64,000 bases of DNA, taken from the NCBI RefSeq assembly GCF_002266465.3, contig NZ_CP029427.2, positions 5,396,501-5,460,500 of the forward strand, given 5' to 3'. Shown here in pieces: positions 32,889-41,253 of the stretch. A program made the translations under genes and the position numbers. This stretch comes from Bradyrhizobium symbiodeficiens. GTDB lineage: Bacteria > Pseudomonadota > Alphaproteobacteria > Rhizobiales > Xanthobacteraceae. Within the stretch, counting starts at the first letter, position 1, and every line of letters begins with the position of its first letter. A model generated the notes under the pieces. That model saw only the letters and a program-made list of their open reading frames with translations. It did no database searches and was not told the origin of the DNA.

Positions 32889-34006
32889 ACACCGAGCCGC
32901 AGCTCCCGCGCGCCGCGCGCATCTTCGTCGCCTTCGTCCCGCTGCTACGCGCGAACGGCTTTGCCGTCGCGCCGGAACAGACGACGACGTTCCTGGCCGC
33001 GATCGAGCTGCTCGGCCCGCGCAGCATTGAGCACATCAGGCAAGCCGCACTGGCGACACTGGCTCCCCCGCCCGAACGCCGCGCGACCTTCGACCGGCTG
33101 TTCGACCTGCATTTCCGCGGCAGCGAGGCCATCGAGCGTACCCAGGACGGCGAAGACGACGAGACCGTCCGGCTTCAGGAGGAAGGCCGCGGTGATGAGG
33201 AACCGCTTCTCTCCGATGAGGCCAACGAGTCCGGTCTCACCGCGACCCGAAGCGAGGCGCTGGTCGAGCGCCGTTTTGGGGCGACATCGAGCACGGATGC
33301 ATTGCGCCGCCTGGCACGGGAGGCGCCGCGGCGGTTGCCTCGGCGGCGCGGCCATCGCCGCATGCGCGCCCGACGCGGGCCGTTTGCCGATCTCCGCCGC
33401 ACCTTGCGCGACTCTGTCCGCAGCGACGGCGAGATCCTGCGGCTCGGCCACATGAAGCGGCGCCAGCGCCCGCGCAAGATGCTGCTGCTGATCGACGTTT
33501 CGGGCTCGATGAAGAGCCGCACCGAAGAGAACTTGAAGCTCGCGCATGCGCTGGTGCAGGCGGCACCCAGTGTCGAGGTCTTCACCTTCGGCACGCGGCT
33601 GACCCGCATCACCCGCCCACTGCGGCTGAAGCGCCGCGAGCAGGCCATGAACGCCGCCGCGCATCTGGTCAGCGACTGGGACGGCGGTACCCGCATCGGC
33701 GACGCACTTCAAGCTTTCCTCGCCGTGCCCCGCTTCGGCGGCTATGCGCGCGGAGCCGCCGTCGTGATCGTCTCCGACGGACTCGAGCGCGGCGAGACCG
33801 ACGCACTTCGCGACGCCGTCGCGAAATTGTCGCGGCGGGCCTGGCGCCTGAGCTGGTTGACGCCGCTGGCGACGAGCCCTGGTTTCCGCCCGCAGACCGA
33901 AGCGCTCGTCGCGATCGAGCGCTTCGTCGATGACATCGTGGACGGCGGTTCGAGCGCGTCAATCGTCGCCCATATTCTGGCGTTGGGACGAAGGAGAGCA
34001 GCGTGA
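32885..34006 (+). CDS. VWA-domain protein, CoxE-like
   Basis: A 373-residue CoxE-like protein. The N-terminal third is an alpha-helical region with an acidic segment (EDDETVRLQEEGRGDEE); the C-terminal half is a von Willebrand A domain with MIDAS motif LLLIDVSGSMKS, then DGGTRIGDAL and VVIVSDGLERG. MoxR-VWA pairs act as chaperones that remodel or load cofactors; here the target should be the split Mo hydroxylase. ATGA overlaps link it to the genes on both sides. Confidence 0.88.
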   Translation: MNTEPQLPRAARIFVAFVPLLRANGFAVAPEQTTTFLAAIELLGPRSIEHIRQAALATLAPPPERRATFDRLFDLHFRGSEAIERTQDGEDDETVRLQEEGRGDEEPLLSDEANESGLTATRSEALVERRFGATSSTDALRRLAREAPRRLPRRRGHRRMRARRGPFADLRRTLRDSVRSDGEILRLGHMKRRQRPRKMLLLIDVSGSMKSRTEENLKLAHALVQAAPSVEVFTFGTRLTRITRPLRLKRREQAMNAAAHLVSDWDGGTRIGDALQAFLAVPRFGGYARGAAVVIVSDGLERGETDALRDAVAKLSRRAWRLSWLTPLATSPGFRPQTEALVAIERFVDDIVDGGSSASIVAHILALGRRRAA

Positions 34007-34887
34007 CCGGCATTGTCGACGGCCATCATCATATCTGGCGGCAAGCCGATCTGCCCTGGCTGACCGGCCCCATGCAGCCCCGCATCTTCGGCCCGTATGA
34101 ACCGATCCGTCGCGACTATCCGATTCAGGAATATCTCGATGACCTCGAGGGCGCCGGCGTCACGCGATCGGTCTATGTGCAGACCAACTGGGCCAACGAC
34201 CGCTTCGAGGACGAGGCGGCCTGGGTGCAACAGACAGCGGACGAGCACGGCTGGCCGCACGCGATCGTCGCCTATGCCGATTTTGCCGTGGACGACGTGC
34301 GCCCGCAGCTCGATCGCCTGAAGCGCTATCCACTCGTGCGCGGCGTGCGCATGCAGCTGCACTGGCACGAGAACCCGCTCTACCGCTTTGCGGCCCGGGC
34401 GGACCTCTGCGCCGATCCGATGATCCGCCGCAACGTCGCGCGTCTCGCCGACTACGGCTGGAGCTTTGACCTGCAGGTCTTCACTCCGCAGATGCCGGAC
34501 GCCGCTGCGCTGGCCGAGGCCTGCCCCGACGTGACCTTCATCCTCCAGCATGCCGGCATGCTGGAGGATCTCTCGCCTTCCGGCCGCGCCGCCTGGCGCA
34601 GCGGGATGGCCCGGCTCGCCGCCTGCCCGAACGTCGTCTCAAAGCTGTCCGGGCTCGGCACCTTCATCCATCGCAACGATCCCGCGCACATCGCTGCCGT
34701 GCTTACCGATACCGTCGCGATCTTCGGCGCCGAGCGCTGCCTGTTCGGCTCCAATTTCCCGATCGAGAAATTGTGGACCAGCTATCGCGAGCTCGTCGGC
34801 GCCTTTCGCGCGGCAGCCGCGCCGTTCAGCGCGGAGCAGCAGGACGCCATCTTCAGGACGACCGCGACGCGCGTCTACCGGCTTTGA
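34003..34887 (+). CDS. amidohydrolase-2 family TIM-barrel hydrolase
   Basis: A 294-residue metal-dependent hydrolase of the amidohydrolase_2 family. The first metal motif is VDGHHHIW, conserved His residues follow in LHWHENP and LQHAGM, and LFGSNFPIE near the C-terminus corresponds to the GSDWP motif, with Asn for Asp as in several lactonases of the family. Starts at GTG 34003, overlapping the CoxE-like stop. Family members hydrolyse lactones or decarboxylate/hydrolyse ring-derived acids, which fits a step after ring hydroxylation. Confidence 0.82.
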   Translation: MTGIVDGHHHIWRQADLPWLTGPMQPRIFGPYEPIRRDYPIQEYLDDLEGAGVTRSVYVQTNWANDRFEDEAAWVQQTADEHGWPHAIVAYADFAVDDVRPQLDRLKRYPLVRGVRMQLHWHENPLYRFAARADLCADPMIRRNVARLADYGWSFDLQVFTPQMPDAAALAEACPDVTFILQHAGMLEDLSPSGRAAWRSGMARLAACPNVVSKLSGLGTFIHRNDPAHIAAVLTDTVAIFGAERCLFGSNFPIEKLWTSYRELVGAFRAAAAPFSAEQQDAIFRTTATRVYRL

Positions 34888-34918
34888 CAAACAAGAAACA
34901 GATGAGGGAGGGCAACGA

Positions 34919-35767
34919 ATGGCGCTGGAGATCAAGATCCTGGACTATGGCGATATCGAATTGGAATCGAGCTTTCTGGTGCTCGGCCGCGACTGCGGCC
35001 GCACCCGCCGCGTCCTCACCCTCGGCTTCCTGATCCTCGGGGGGAAATATCCGGTCGTGGTCGACACCGGCTACCGCTCCAACCAGATCATGGAGACGCT
35101 GGGCATGCGCGGGCTGCAATACCACGAGAACATGATCGAGAACCAGCTCGCGCGCCACGGCGTGCGCATGGGCGACGTCCGCTTCGTCTGCCACACCCAT
35201 CTGCACATCGACCATGCCGGCAAGGACGATCTGTTCCCGATGAACACGACCGTCGTGCTCAACCGCAAGGAGCTCGAATATTCCGTCTCCGGCCTGATGC
35301 ATCCGCAATATCCGGCGCCCGACATCAAGCACCTGATCGACCGCCTGCACACCAAGAGCGCGCTACGCTTCCTCGACCTGGAGATCACCGGCCCGATCGA
35401 GCTGATGCCCGGCGTCTATTGCGACGCCGCCAACGCGCACACCGAGGGCTCGATGAACGTCATCGTCGAGACCGCCGACGGCATCGCGACGATCTGCGGC
35501 GACGTGATCTACGATTTCAACGACCAGATCGTGACGCCCTTCAACGAGATCAACGATTGGGAGCCGCGCACGACAGGCAATCATGGCACCAGCAAGCGCG
35601 CCGAGAAGGCCTCGATCAAGAAGCTGCTGAGCAATTCGCGCTATCTGCTGCCGGTGCACGACCGTCCCGCCAAGATCGAAGGCGGCAACGTCGTCGGGCG
35701 CCTGCACGATCAGGTCCCCGGACCGATCGTGCAGTCTTTGCCCGCGCGCAACTGGTTCCCGGCCTGA
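34919..35767 (+). CDS. metallo-beta-lactamase-fold hydrolase (N-acyl homoserine lactonase-like)
   Basis: A 282-residue MBL-fold protein. The binuclear zinc motif is HTHLHIDHAG near residue 98; further ligands fit the His of NAHTEGSMNV and the Asp of ICGDVIYDF, with a final His in LLPVHDRPAK. The arrangement is typical of AHL lactonase/AttM-like enzymes, but in this catabolic context a lactone or cyclic amide intermediate is at least as likely a substrate as a quorum signal. GAGGGAGGGC precedes ATG 34919. Confidence 0.85.
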   Translation: MALEIKILDYGDIELESSFLVLGRDCGRTRRVLTLGFLILGGKYPVVVDTGYRSNQIMETLGMRGLQYHENMIENQLARHGVRMGDVRFVCHTHLHIDHAGKDDLFPMNTTVVLNRKELEYSVSGLMHPQYPAPDIKHLIDRLHTKSALRFLDLEITGPIELMPGVYCDAANAHTEGSMNVIVETADGIATICGDVIYDFNDQIVTPFNEINDWEPRTTGNHGTSKRAEKASIKKLLSNSRYLLPVHDRPAKIEGGNVVGRLHDQVPGPIVQSLPARNWFPA

Positions 35768-35788
35768 GATGATCTGAGGAATCGACCG

Positions 35789-37363
35789 ATGACCCACGTC
35801 ACCTTGCGAAGCGAATTCGAAACCCTGGTCGACCCCTACGCGCCGGTCGCGCAGGTCGGCACCGGCTTCGACTTCACGGAGGGGCCGATCTGGCATCCGG
35901 TCGATCACTATCTGCTGTTCTCGGACATGCCGGGCGACGTACGCCGTCGCTGGGACGCGCGGCGCGGTGTGGCCGAGGTTAAGCGTCCCTCGAACAAATG
36001 CAACGGCATGACCTATGATGCCGAGCTCAATCTGATCGTCTGCGAGCACGCGAGCTCATCGCTGATCCGCGAACGGCCGGATGGGCGGCGCGAGGTACTG
36101 GCTTCGCATTTCCAGGGCCAGGAGCTGAACAGCCCGAACGACGTCTGCGTGCACTCCTCCGGCGCGATCTATTTCTCGGACCCCTGGTACGGCCGCATGC
36201 CGGTCTATGGCGTCGAGCGGCCGCGCCAGCTCGGCTTCCAGGGCGTCTATCGCGTCGTGCCCGGGGGCGAGCCGAAGCTCGTGGTCGAGCGCAATTTGTT
36301 CGACCAGCCGAACGGGCTGTGCTTCTCGCCGGACGAGACGCTGCTATATGTCAACGACACGGTGCAAGCGCTGATCCGCGTCTTCGACGTCAATGCCGAC
36401 GGTTCGCTGTCGAATGCGCGGGTGTTCGCAAGCGGCATCCGCTCCGAGTTGGAGGCCGGCCTGCCCGACGGCATGAAATGCGACCAGCATGGCAATGTCT
36501 GGGTCACCGCGCCTGGCGGAGTCTGGGTCTATTCGCGACACGGCGAACTGCTCGGCAAGGTCCGCGTGCCCGAGATGGTCGCCAACCTCGCCTGGGGCGG
36601 ACCGGATTTCCGCACGCTGTATCTGACCTCGACGCATTCGGTCTACGCTATTCCGACCAAGGTCGGCCCGCGGCATGAGCCTTATATGAGCGGCCGGAGA
36701 AGCGGCGGCGGCCAGGCGGCAAGCGCCTCGCCGGCGGCGCCGATCCTCGCCGATGGCGACATGCGGCTCGATCCGCAGCGCTGTGCCATGATCATCCAGG
36801 ACCTCCAGAACGACGTCATCATGGATGGCGGCGCCTTCGCCGAGTCCGGCGCGCCGGGACATGCGAAGCAGCAGCATGTCGTCGAGAATGTCCGCCGCCT
36901 CGCGGAGACCGCGCGGGCCCGCGGCGTCGCCATCATCCACGTCTGGTTCGTGGTCGAGCCGGGCGCGCCCGGCGTGACGCTGAACGCGCCGCTTTTTGAG
37001 GGTCTCGTCGACAGCAAAGCGATGGTGCGCGGCAGCTGGGGCGCGGCGCCCGTTTCCGGCCTCGAACCGCGGCCAGGCGATTTCGTCGTCGAGAAGATGC
37101 GGATGAGCGCGTGGGAAGGCACGCGGCTCGAGACAATCCTCAAGGCGACCGGGCGCGACATGATCATCAACACCGGTGCCTGGACCAACATGTCGGTCGA
37201 GCACACCGCCCGCACCGGGGCCGACAAGGGTTACTTCATGATCGTGCCCGAAGATTGCTGCTCGACCATGAACGCGGACTGGCACAATGCCTCGATCAAC
37301 TTCGCCATGCAGAACGTCGCGATCGTCACGAGGGCAGACGCCGTCATCAACGCGCTGAGATGA
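35789..37363 (+). CDS. fusion of SMP-30/gluconolactonase domain with isochorismatase-like domain lacking the catalytic Cys
   Basis: A 524-residue fusion. Residues 1-300 are an SMP-30/gluconolactonase six-bladed propeller with expected metal-site motifs (FTEGPIWHP, NSPNDVCVHSSG, PNGLCFSPD, GLPDGMKCDQHGNVW). After a Gly/Ser/Ala linker (301-325), residues 330-524 are an isochorismatase-like cysteine-hydrolase domain with Asp338 (IIQDLQND) and Lys436 (VVEKMRMSAW). The nucleophile position, normally TNxCVE, reads TNMSVEHTAR, so Ser469 replaces Cys. The fused activities suggest opening a lactone and then processing an amide or ester product, but the second domain may have altered chemistry. The codon at this place is TCG in the given sequence. 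Confidence 0.85.
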   Translation: MTHVTLRSEFETLVDPYAPVAQVGTGFDFTEGPIWHPVDHYLLFSDMPGDVRRRWDARRGVAEVKRPSNKCNGMTYDAELNLIVCEHASSSLIRERPDGRREVLASHFQGQELNSPNDVCVHSSGAIYFSDPWYGRMPVYGVERPRQLGFQGVYRVVPGGEPKLVVERNLFDQPNGLCFSPDETLLYVNDTVQALIRVFDVNADGSLSNARVFASGIRSELEAGLPDGMKCDQHGNVWVTAPGGVWVYSRHGELLGKVRVPEMVANLAWGGPDFRTLYLTSTHSVYAIPTKVGPRHEPYMSGRRSGGGQAASASPAAPILADGDMRLDPQRCAMIIQDLQNDVIMDGGAFAESGAPGHAKQQHVVENVRRLAETARARGVAIIHVWFVVEPGAPGVTLNAPLFEGLVDSKAMVRGSWGAAPVSGLEPRPGDFVVEKMRMSAWEGTRLETILKATGRDMIINTGAWTNMSVEHTARTGADKGYFMIVPEDCCSTMNADWHNASINFAMQNVAIVTRADAVINALR

Positions 37364-37366
37364 GCG

Positions 37367-37993
37367 GTGGCAAAGCTCCTGCACCTCTCCTGCTCACCGC
37401 GCGCCGACTCCGAGTCGACCGCCGGCGCGCGCGTCTTTCTTGACGGCTTTCGCCAGGCCCGGCCGGACTGGGACCTCGACGTCATGGACCTCTGGCGGGA
37501 GCGGATGCCGGAATTCTCGGGCCCCATCGTCGAGGCCAAATATGCCCGGCTGAACGGGCAAGCGTTCAACGACGCGCAGCGCGACAGCTTTGCCGAGGCC
37601 GAGCGCATGGCGCTGCGGTTCTCGTTGGCCGATCGCGTGCTGATCTCGACGCCGATGTGGAACTTCGGCATTCCCTACAAGCTCAAGCAGTGGTTCGACA
37701 TCATCGTGCAGCCCGGGCTGACGTTCCGGTTCGACCCGTCTCAAGGCTATCTGCCGCTGCTCAAGGACCGGCCGACGCTGGTGATTCTCGCCAGCGGCAG
37801 CGACTTTGCCACCGGCATGAACCGCGGCCGCATCGACATGGCGACGCCTTACCTGCGCGACATCCTGCGCTTCATCGGCATCGACAATGTCCGTTTCGTG
37901 CCGATCGGGCCAACCACGGGACCGCAGCAGCCGATCGAGGCCGCGCGGGACAGGGCCCATCGACGTCTGGCCGCAATGGCCACGAATTTTTGA
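37367..37993 (+). CDS. FMN-dependent NADH:quinone/azo reductase (AzoR-like)
   Basis: A 208-residue flavodoxin-fold reductase of the AzoR/NQO2-like family. HLSCSPRADSESTAGA is the FMN-phosphate loop, and TPMWNFGIPYKLKQWFDIIV with GLTFRF is the flavin/dimer region. It reduces quinones or azo compounds with two electrons from NAD(P)H. GTG 37367 starts three bases after the preceding stop. As the last gene of the run it may detoxify or recycle a quinone-type intermediate. Confidence 0.85.
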   Translation: MAKLLHLSCSPRADSESTAGARVFLDGFRQARPDWDLDVMDLWRERMPEFSGPIVEAKYARLNGQAFNDAQRDSFAEAERMALRFSLADRVLISTPMWNFGIPYKLKQWFDIIVQPGLTFRFDPSQGYLPLLKDRPTLVILASGSDFATGMNRGRIDMATPYLRDILRFIGIDNVRFVPIGPTTGPQQPIEAARDRAHRRLAAMATNF

Positions 37994-38118
37994 GCACCTG
38001 GCAACGCCGCGCCGTCTAGGGAGGCCCGATTTCTGCTGAGGCTTGCGCATCCCCTGGTCGGGCTTGGCGATAGACGTGCCCCGGCTCCGCCCACAGGAAT
38101 GCGGCGAGCGCAGCAGGA

Positions 38119-38132
38119 TTGATTCACCGCAA
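38119..38132. promoter_or_regulatory. FixK2/FNR-like box upstream of the cytochrome c gene
   Basis: TTGATTCACCGCAA fits the relaxed FixK2 consensus TTG(A/C)-N6-(T/G)CAA. It is centred about 61 bp before the ATG at 38187, leaving a leader of about 20 bp if transcription starts 41 bp from the box centre. Confidence 0.5.
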
Positions 38133-38186
38133 GAGCACGGAGCGTGGTCCTGATATTCAGGCTTCCAATCAGCAAGGAATGGTCGG

Positions 38187-38672
38187 ATGACGCTGAAGAA
38201 TTGGTGCGCGGTTCTGGTGATTTCGGCGGGCGCGGTCTCATCCGCGATCGCCCAATCCGACTTCCCGCCCTCCGCGAACAGCAAGCAAGAAGCGCCTCGC
38301 CTCGTCGAGGTCATGAGCATGGCCCAACTTCAGCATCTCAAATTGTGGCATGCAGGCAAGGCGGGAAACTGGGACCTCGCCGCGTATGAATTGCGCCAAT
38401 TGACCAACAGCTTGGCCGAAGCCGCCATTTTCTACCCGGCAATTCCGATTAGCAACGTGACCACGATGAAGGAGCCGCTGCTCTCGATCGCGGACGCGAT
38501 CGCGGCGGGAGACAATCGCAAGTTCGCCGTTTCCATGCGCGGGCTGACCGACGGCTGCAACGCCTGTCACACTTCAATGGGACGCGGCTTCATTGCGATC
38601 TCCGTTCCGACCGGCGGGCAACCGCCCGCCAATCAGATCTTTTCGCCATCCGGAAGCGGCAGGAAGAAATGA
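38187..38672 (+). CDS. exported c-type cytochrome, single heme
   Basis: A 161-residue periplasmic protein: signal peptide ending AVSSAIAQS, then a helical domain and one heme c motif CNACH near residue 129 (TDGCNACHTSMGRGF). The late position of the motif after helices resembles the cytochrome c'/c556 four-helix arrangement more than class I cytochrome c. It probably carries electrons or binds a small ligand in the periplasm. A FixK2-like box upstream suggests induction at low oxygen. Confidence 0.8.
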   Translation: MTLKNWCAVLVISAGAVSSAIAQSDFPPSANSKQEAPRLVEVMSMAQLQHLKLWHAGKAGNWDLAAYELRQLTNSLAEAAIFYPAIPISNVTTMKEPLLSIADAIAAGDNRKFAVSMRGLTDGCNACHTSMGRGFIAISVPTGGQPPANQIFSPSGSGRKK

Positions 38673-38725
38673 TGCGGCCGGGCCGAATGATCGCGGCCCC
38701 GGCTCTCGTGGCGGCGGGCCAATGA

Positions 38726-38944
38726 TCAGGTGGCGTCTGGATAAATTCGCTCGCGGTGGACTTCCCGGCCGCTCTCATCGATGACGATGACCTGCAGGTC
38801 GGGATGGCCTTTCGGCTTCTCTCTGCGCACCTTATCGGCGAGATTCTTGCTGTGCACGATGGCGGCACCATCGCTCACCAGTTCCAGTCCGGACCTGTCC
38901 CGGGCGGGTACACCGTCCTTCATGTCGAAATAATATGTGGGCAT
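38726..38944 (-). CDS. DUF6894-type small protein (72 aa)
   Basis: A 72-residue protein starting MPTYYFDMKDGVPARDRSGL, the opening typical of a short rhizobial family now called DUF6894 (F-D-x-x-D-G ... D-x-x-G-x-E). It has no signal peptide or membrane segment. Function unknown. It is convergent with the cytochrome gene. A FixK2-like box lies 128 bp upstream at 39072. Confidence 0.7.
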   Translation of the reverse strand: MPTYYFDMKDGVPARDRSGLELVSDGAAIVHSKNLADKVRREKPKGHPDLQVIVIDESGREVHRERIYPDAT

Positions 38945-39071
38945 GAACTCCTTCCCGCGTCTTCACGCGGCTCGTTTGACGCCATCATCCCGGGAAAAAG
39001 GAGCTGCCGAGGGTGGGGTGGCCCGCGGCGACCGGAAAATCAAATCATAATGGGACAGCCGGGTCGAAATC

Positions 39072-39085
39072 TTGACCCGGATCAA
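39072..39085. promoter_or_regulatory. FixK2/FNR-like box
   Basis: TTGACCCGGATCAA, an exact TTGA-N6-TCAA palindrome, in the 290-bp spacer between the leftward DUF6894 and ftsH genes. If active it would drive the DUF6894 gene from a start near 39038. The rest of the spacer holds a REP-like stem (39164-39201) and nothing else I recognise. Confidence 0.5.
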
Positions 39086-39163
39086 ATCCGGGACAATCAG
39101 GCAGGTCTCAAAGGACCCCATTCTTTGCGTAGGGCAATCGCATATTTCAGCGATTTCGCCATG

Positions 39164-39201
39164 CTTCGAGACGCCCGCCGCTAGCGGGCCTCAGGACGAG
39201 G
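39164..39201. repeat. REP-like palindromic element
   Basis: A stem-loop built on GCCCGC/GCGGGC, flanked by CTTCGAGACG and CCTCAGGACGAGG. These motifs also occur in the arms at 18229-18277, so this is a single arm of the same intergenic element. It lies just after the ftsH stop and may serve as its transcription end. Confidence 0.65.
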
Positions 39202-39235
39202 ACCGAGTGCGCGGCACATCAAGCTGCCAGCGCCG

Positions 39236-41080
39236 TCATGCGGCGACCGGCTTGCTTCCTTCGGAGCGTTTACCTCGCAACGGCGCAAACTGCTCGGATG
39301 TCAGGGTCTCATTTGCGATCAACAGTTCGGCGCCGGCATCGAGATCTGCCCGCCGGTGCTGGAGGATCTCCCGGGCGCGGCGGCCTCCCTCCTCGATCAG
39401 GTTACGTACGGCGAGATCTATCTCGCGGCCGGTTGCCTCCGCGGCCGCAACGATCTTGTCCTGCGCCGCCACGAGAAAGGCCTGCGGCTTCGACGCATAG
39501 GTGCGTTGCCCCACCGTCTCGTCCATACCGTACTTGGTCACCATTTCGATCGCGACTTCGGTCGCACGTTGAAGGTCATCGGCTGCACCGGTCGAGATCG
39601 CCCCGTCGAAGATCAGATGCTCCGACGCGCGCCCTCCCATCAGCACCGCGATGCGGTTCTTCAGTTCCTCGACCGTCAGCAGGAACCTGTCTTCGGTCGG
39701 ACGCTGAATGGTGTATCCGAGCGCGCCGATTCCGCGCGGGACGATGGACACCTTCTGCACGGGATCGACGCCGGGCAGGCTGGCCGCAACGAGGGCATGA
39801 CCCATCTCGTGATACGCAACCCTGCGCCGTTCGCCCTTGCTGAGTACCCTGCTCTTCTTCTCGATGCCGGCGACGATCCGCTCGATCGCCGTGACGAAAT
39901 CGTCGAACGTGACCTCCTCGGCGCTCCGTCTGGTCGCCGCGATCGCGGCTTCGTTGATGAGGTTTGCGAGGTCGGCCCCGGTGAAGCCGGTCGTGAGACC
40001 AGCCACCTTGTCGAGATCGACGTCTTTGCTGGTGTGAATCTTGGGGGCGTGCACCTTCAGGATCGCAACGCGCCCGATCTTGTCCGGCCGGTCAACCAGC
40101 ACCTGCCGGTCGAACCGGCCTGCGCGCAGCAGCGCCGGATCCAGGACCTCGGGCCGGTTGGTGGCCGCCAGCAGAATGACGCCGGCGCTCGGGTCGAAGC
40201 CGTCGAGCTCGGACAGGAGCTGATTGAGGGTCTGCTCCTTCTCGTCGTAGCCGCCGAACGACTGCGGCCCGCGGCTGCGTCCCAGCGCATCGAGCTCATC
40301 GACGAAGATGATGCATGGGGCCGCCTTGCGGGCCTGCTCGAACAGATCCCGAACCCGGGCGGCGCCGACGCCGACGAACATCTCCACGAATTCCGAGCCC
40401 GAGATCGAGAAGAACGGGACGCCGGCTTCTCCCGCGACCGCGCGGGCCAGCAAGGTCTTTCCCGTCCCCGGCGGTCCAACGAGCAGGATGCCCTTGGGAA
40501 CATGCGCTCCCAGGCGACCATAGCTCTTGGGATCCCTGAGGAACGACACCACCTCCTGCAGCTCGAACTTCGCCTCGTCCACCCCGGCGACATCGGCGAA
40601 GGTGACCTTGATGTCCTTCTCGACGTAGACCTTTGCGCGGGACTTGCCGATCGACATCAGCCCGCCCAGGCCCTGGGCGCCACCGATCCCGCGGCCCATC
40701 CAGAACCAGATCAGGAAGAAGGCGATGACCGGGAAGATCCAGGACAACAATGTCTGCAACGCTCCACCACCGGGAACGCCGGTAACGCTCACGCCCTTCG
40801 CCGCGAGCTTTTCGGCCAAGGCCATATCGACCCGGGCGGTGACGAAGGCGGATTTGCCGCCCGGAAGCGGCTCTTTCAATTTCCCCTGGATCGTATCCGA
40901 GCCGACGGACACCTCCGTGATCTTGTCCTGGGCGAGCAACTGCTCGAACTGGCTGTAGGGAATGGTTTCGGTCGAACTATACATAGCAAGGCCGAACTGC
41001 AGCATGACGAGCAGCAAGCCACCCGCCAAAATGGCAGCCATCGCGAGGCCCGGCTTCCGTGAACCTTGATCGGACTCCAA
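39236..41080 (-). CDS. ftsH: ATP-dependent zinc metalloprotease FtsH
   Basis: A 614-residue membrane-anchored AAA+ protease. Membrane helices are at about 12-33 and 108-128, flanking a short periplasmic domain. The AAA module has Walker A GPPGTGKT (202-209), Walker B IIFVDELDA, and SRH near TNRPEVLDPALLRAGRFD. The zinc site is HEMGH (424-428) with the distal Asp in TGAADDLQRA. The Met in HEMGH replaces the Ala of the housekeeping HEAGH, and the gene lies with a stress protein and under a FixK2-like box, so it is probably an extra, conditionally expressed FtsH rather than the essential copy. It degrades misfolded or regulatory membrane proteins. Confidence 0.93.
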   Translation of the reverse strand: MESDQGSRKPGLAMAAILAGGLLLVMLQFGLAMYSSTETIPYSQFEQLLAQDKITEVSVGSDTIQGKLKEPLPGGKSAFVTARVDMALAEKLAAKGVSVTGVPGGGALQTLLSWIFPVIAFFLIWFWMGRGIGGAQGLGGLMSIGKSRAKVYVEKDIKVTFADVAGVDEAKFELQEVVSFLRDPKSYGRLGAHVPKGILLVGPPGTGKTLLARAVAGEAGVPFFSISGSEFVEMFVGVGAARVRDLFEQARKAAPCIIFVDELDALGRSRGPQSFGGYDEKEQTLNQLLSELDGFDPSAGVILLAATNRPEVLDPALLRAGRFDRQVLVDRPDKIGRVAILKVHAPKIHTSKDVDLDKVAGLTTGFTGADLANLINEAAIAATRRSAEEVTFDDFVTAIERIVAGIEKKSRVLSKGERRRVAYHEMGHALVAASLPGVDPVQKVSIVPRGIGALGYTIQRPTEDRFLLTVEELKNRIAVLMGGRASEHLIFDGAISTGAADDLQRATEVAIEMVTKYGMDETVGQRTYASKPQAFLVAAQDKIVAAAEATGREIDLAVRNLIEEGGRRAREILQHRRADLDAGAELLIANETLTSEQFAPLRGKRSEGSKPVAA

Positions 41081-41143
41081 CCTGCTTCTCCCATCGCCAT
41101 CAGCTGCAGCTTGAATGGTAATGAGGAACAGCGGGTCTCCGCT

Positions 41144-41157
41144 TGATTCAGCTCAAC
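41144..41157. promoter_or_regulatory. FixK2/FNR-like box upstream of ftsH
   Basis: TTGATTCAGCTCAA, an exact TTGA-N6-TCAA match, centred about 70 bp before the ftsH ATG at 41080. With the usual 41-bp distance, transcription would begin near 41110, giving a leader of about 30 bp. Confidence 0.6.
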
Positions 41158-41253
41158 ACCGCCGACCGTGGCGGCGCATGGCGGTCCGGATAGGCGTCCG
41201 CGGAGGCCGGTGCGTTTTGCCCGGCCATCGCACGCCCTCCGATTGTGTCGGCG

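Noticed and set aside
28071..34006. Identification as aerobic CO dehydrogenase (cox) genes
   Set aside because: The large subunit lacks AYRCSFR and AYRGAGR loops and is split in two; the surrounding hydrolases indicate an organic substrate.
38674..38703. GC-rich imperfect hairpin between the cytochrome and DUF6894 genes as a bidirectional terminator
   Set aside because: The stem needs bulges and has no U-run; too weak to annotate.
39356..41062. 568-codon open frame antisense to ftsH
   Set aside because: FtsH on the other strand has all catalytic motifs; the antisense product has only composition typical of high-GC shadows.
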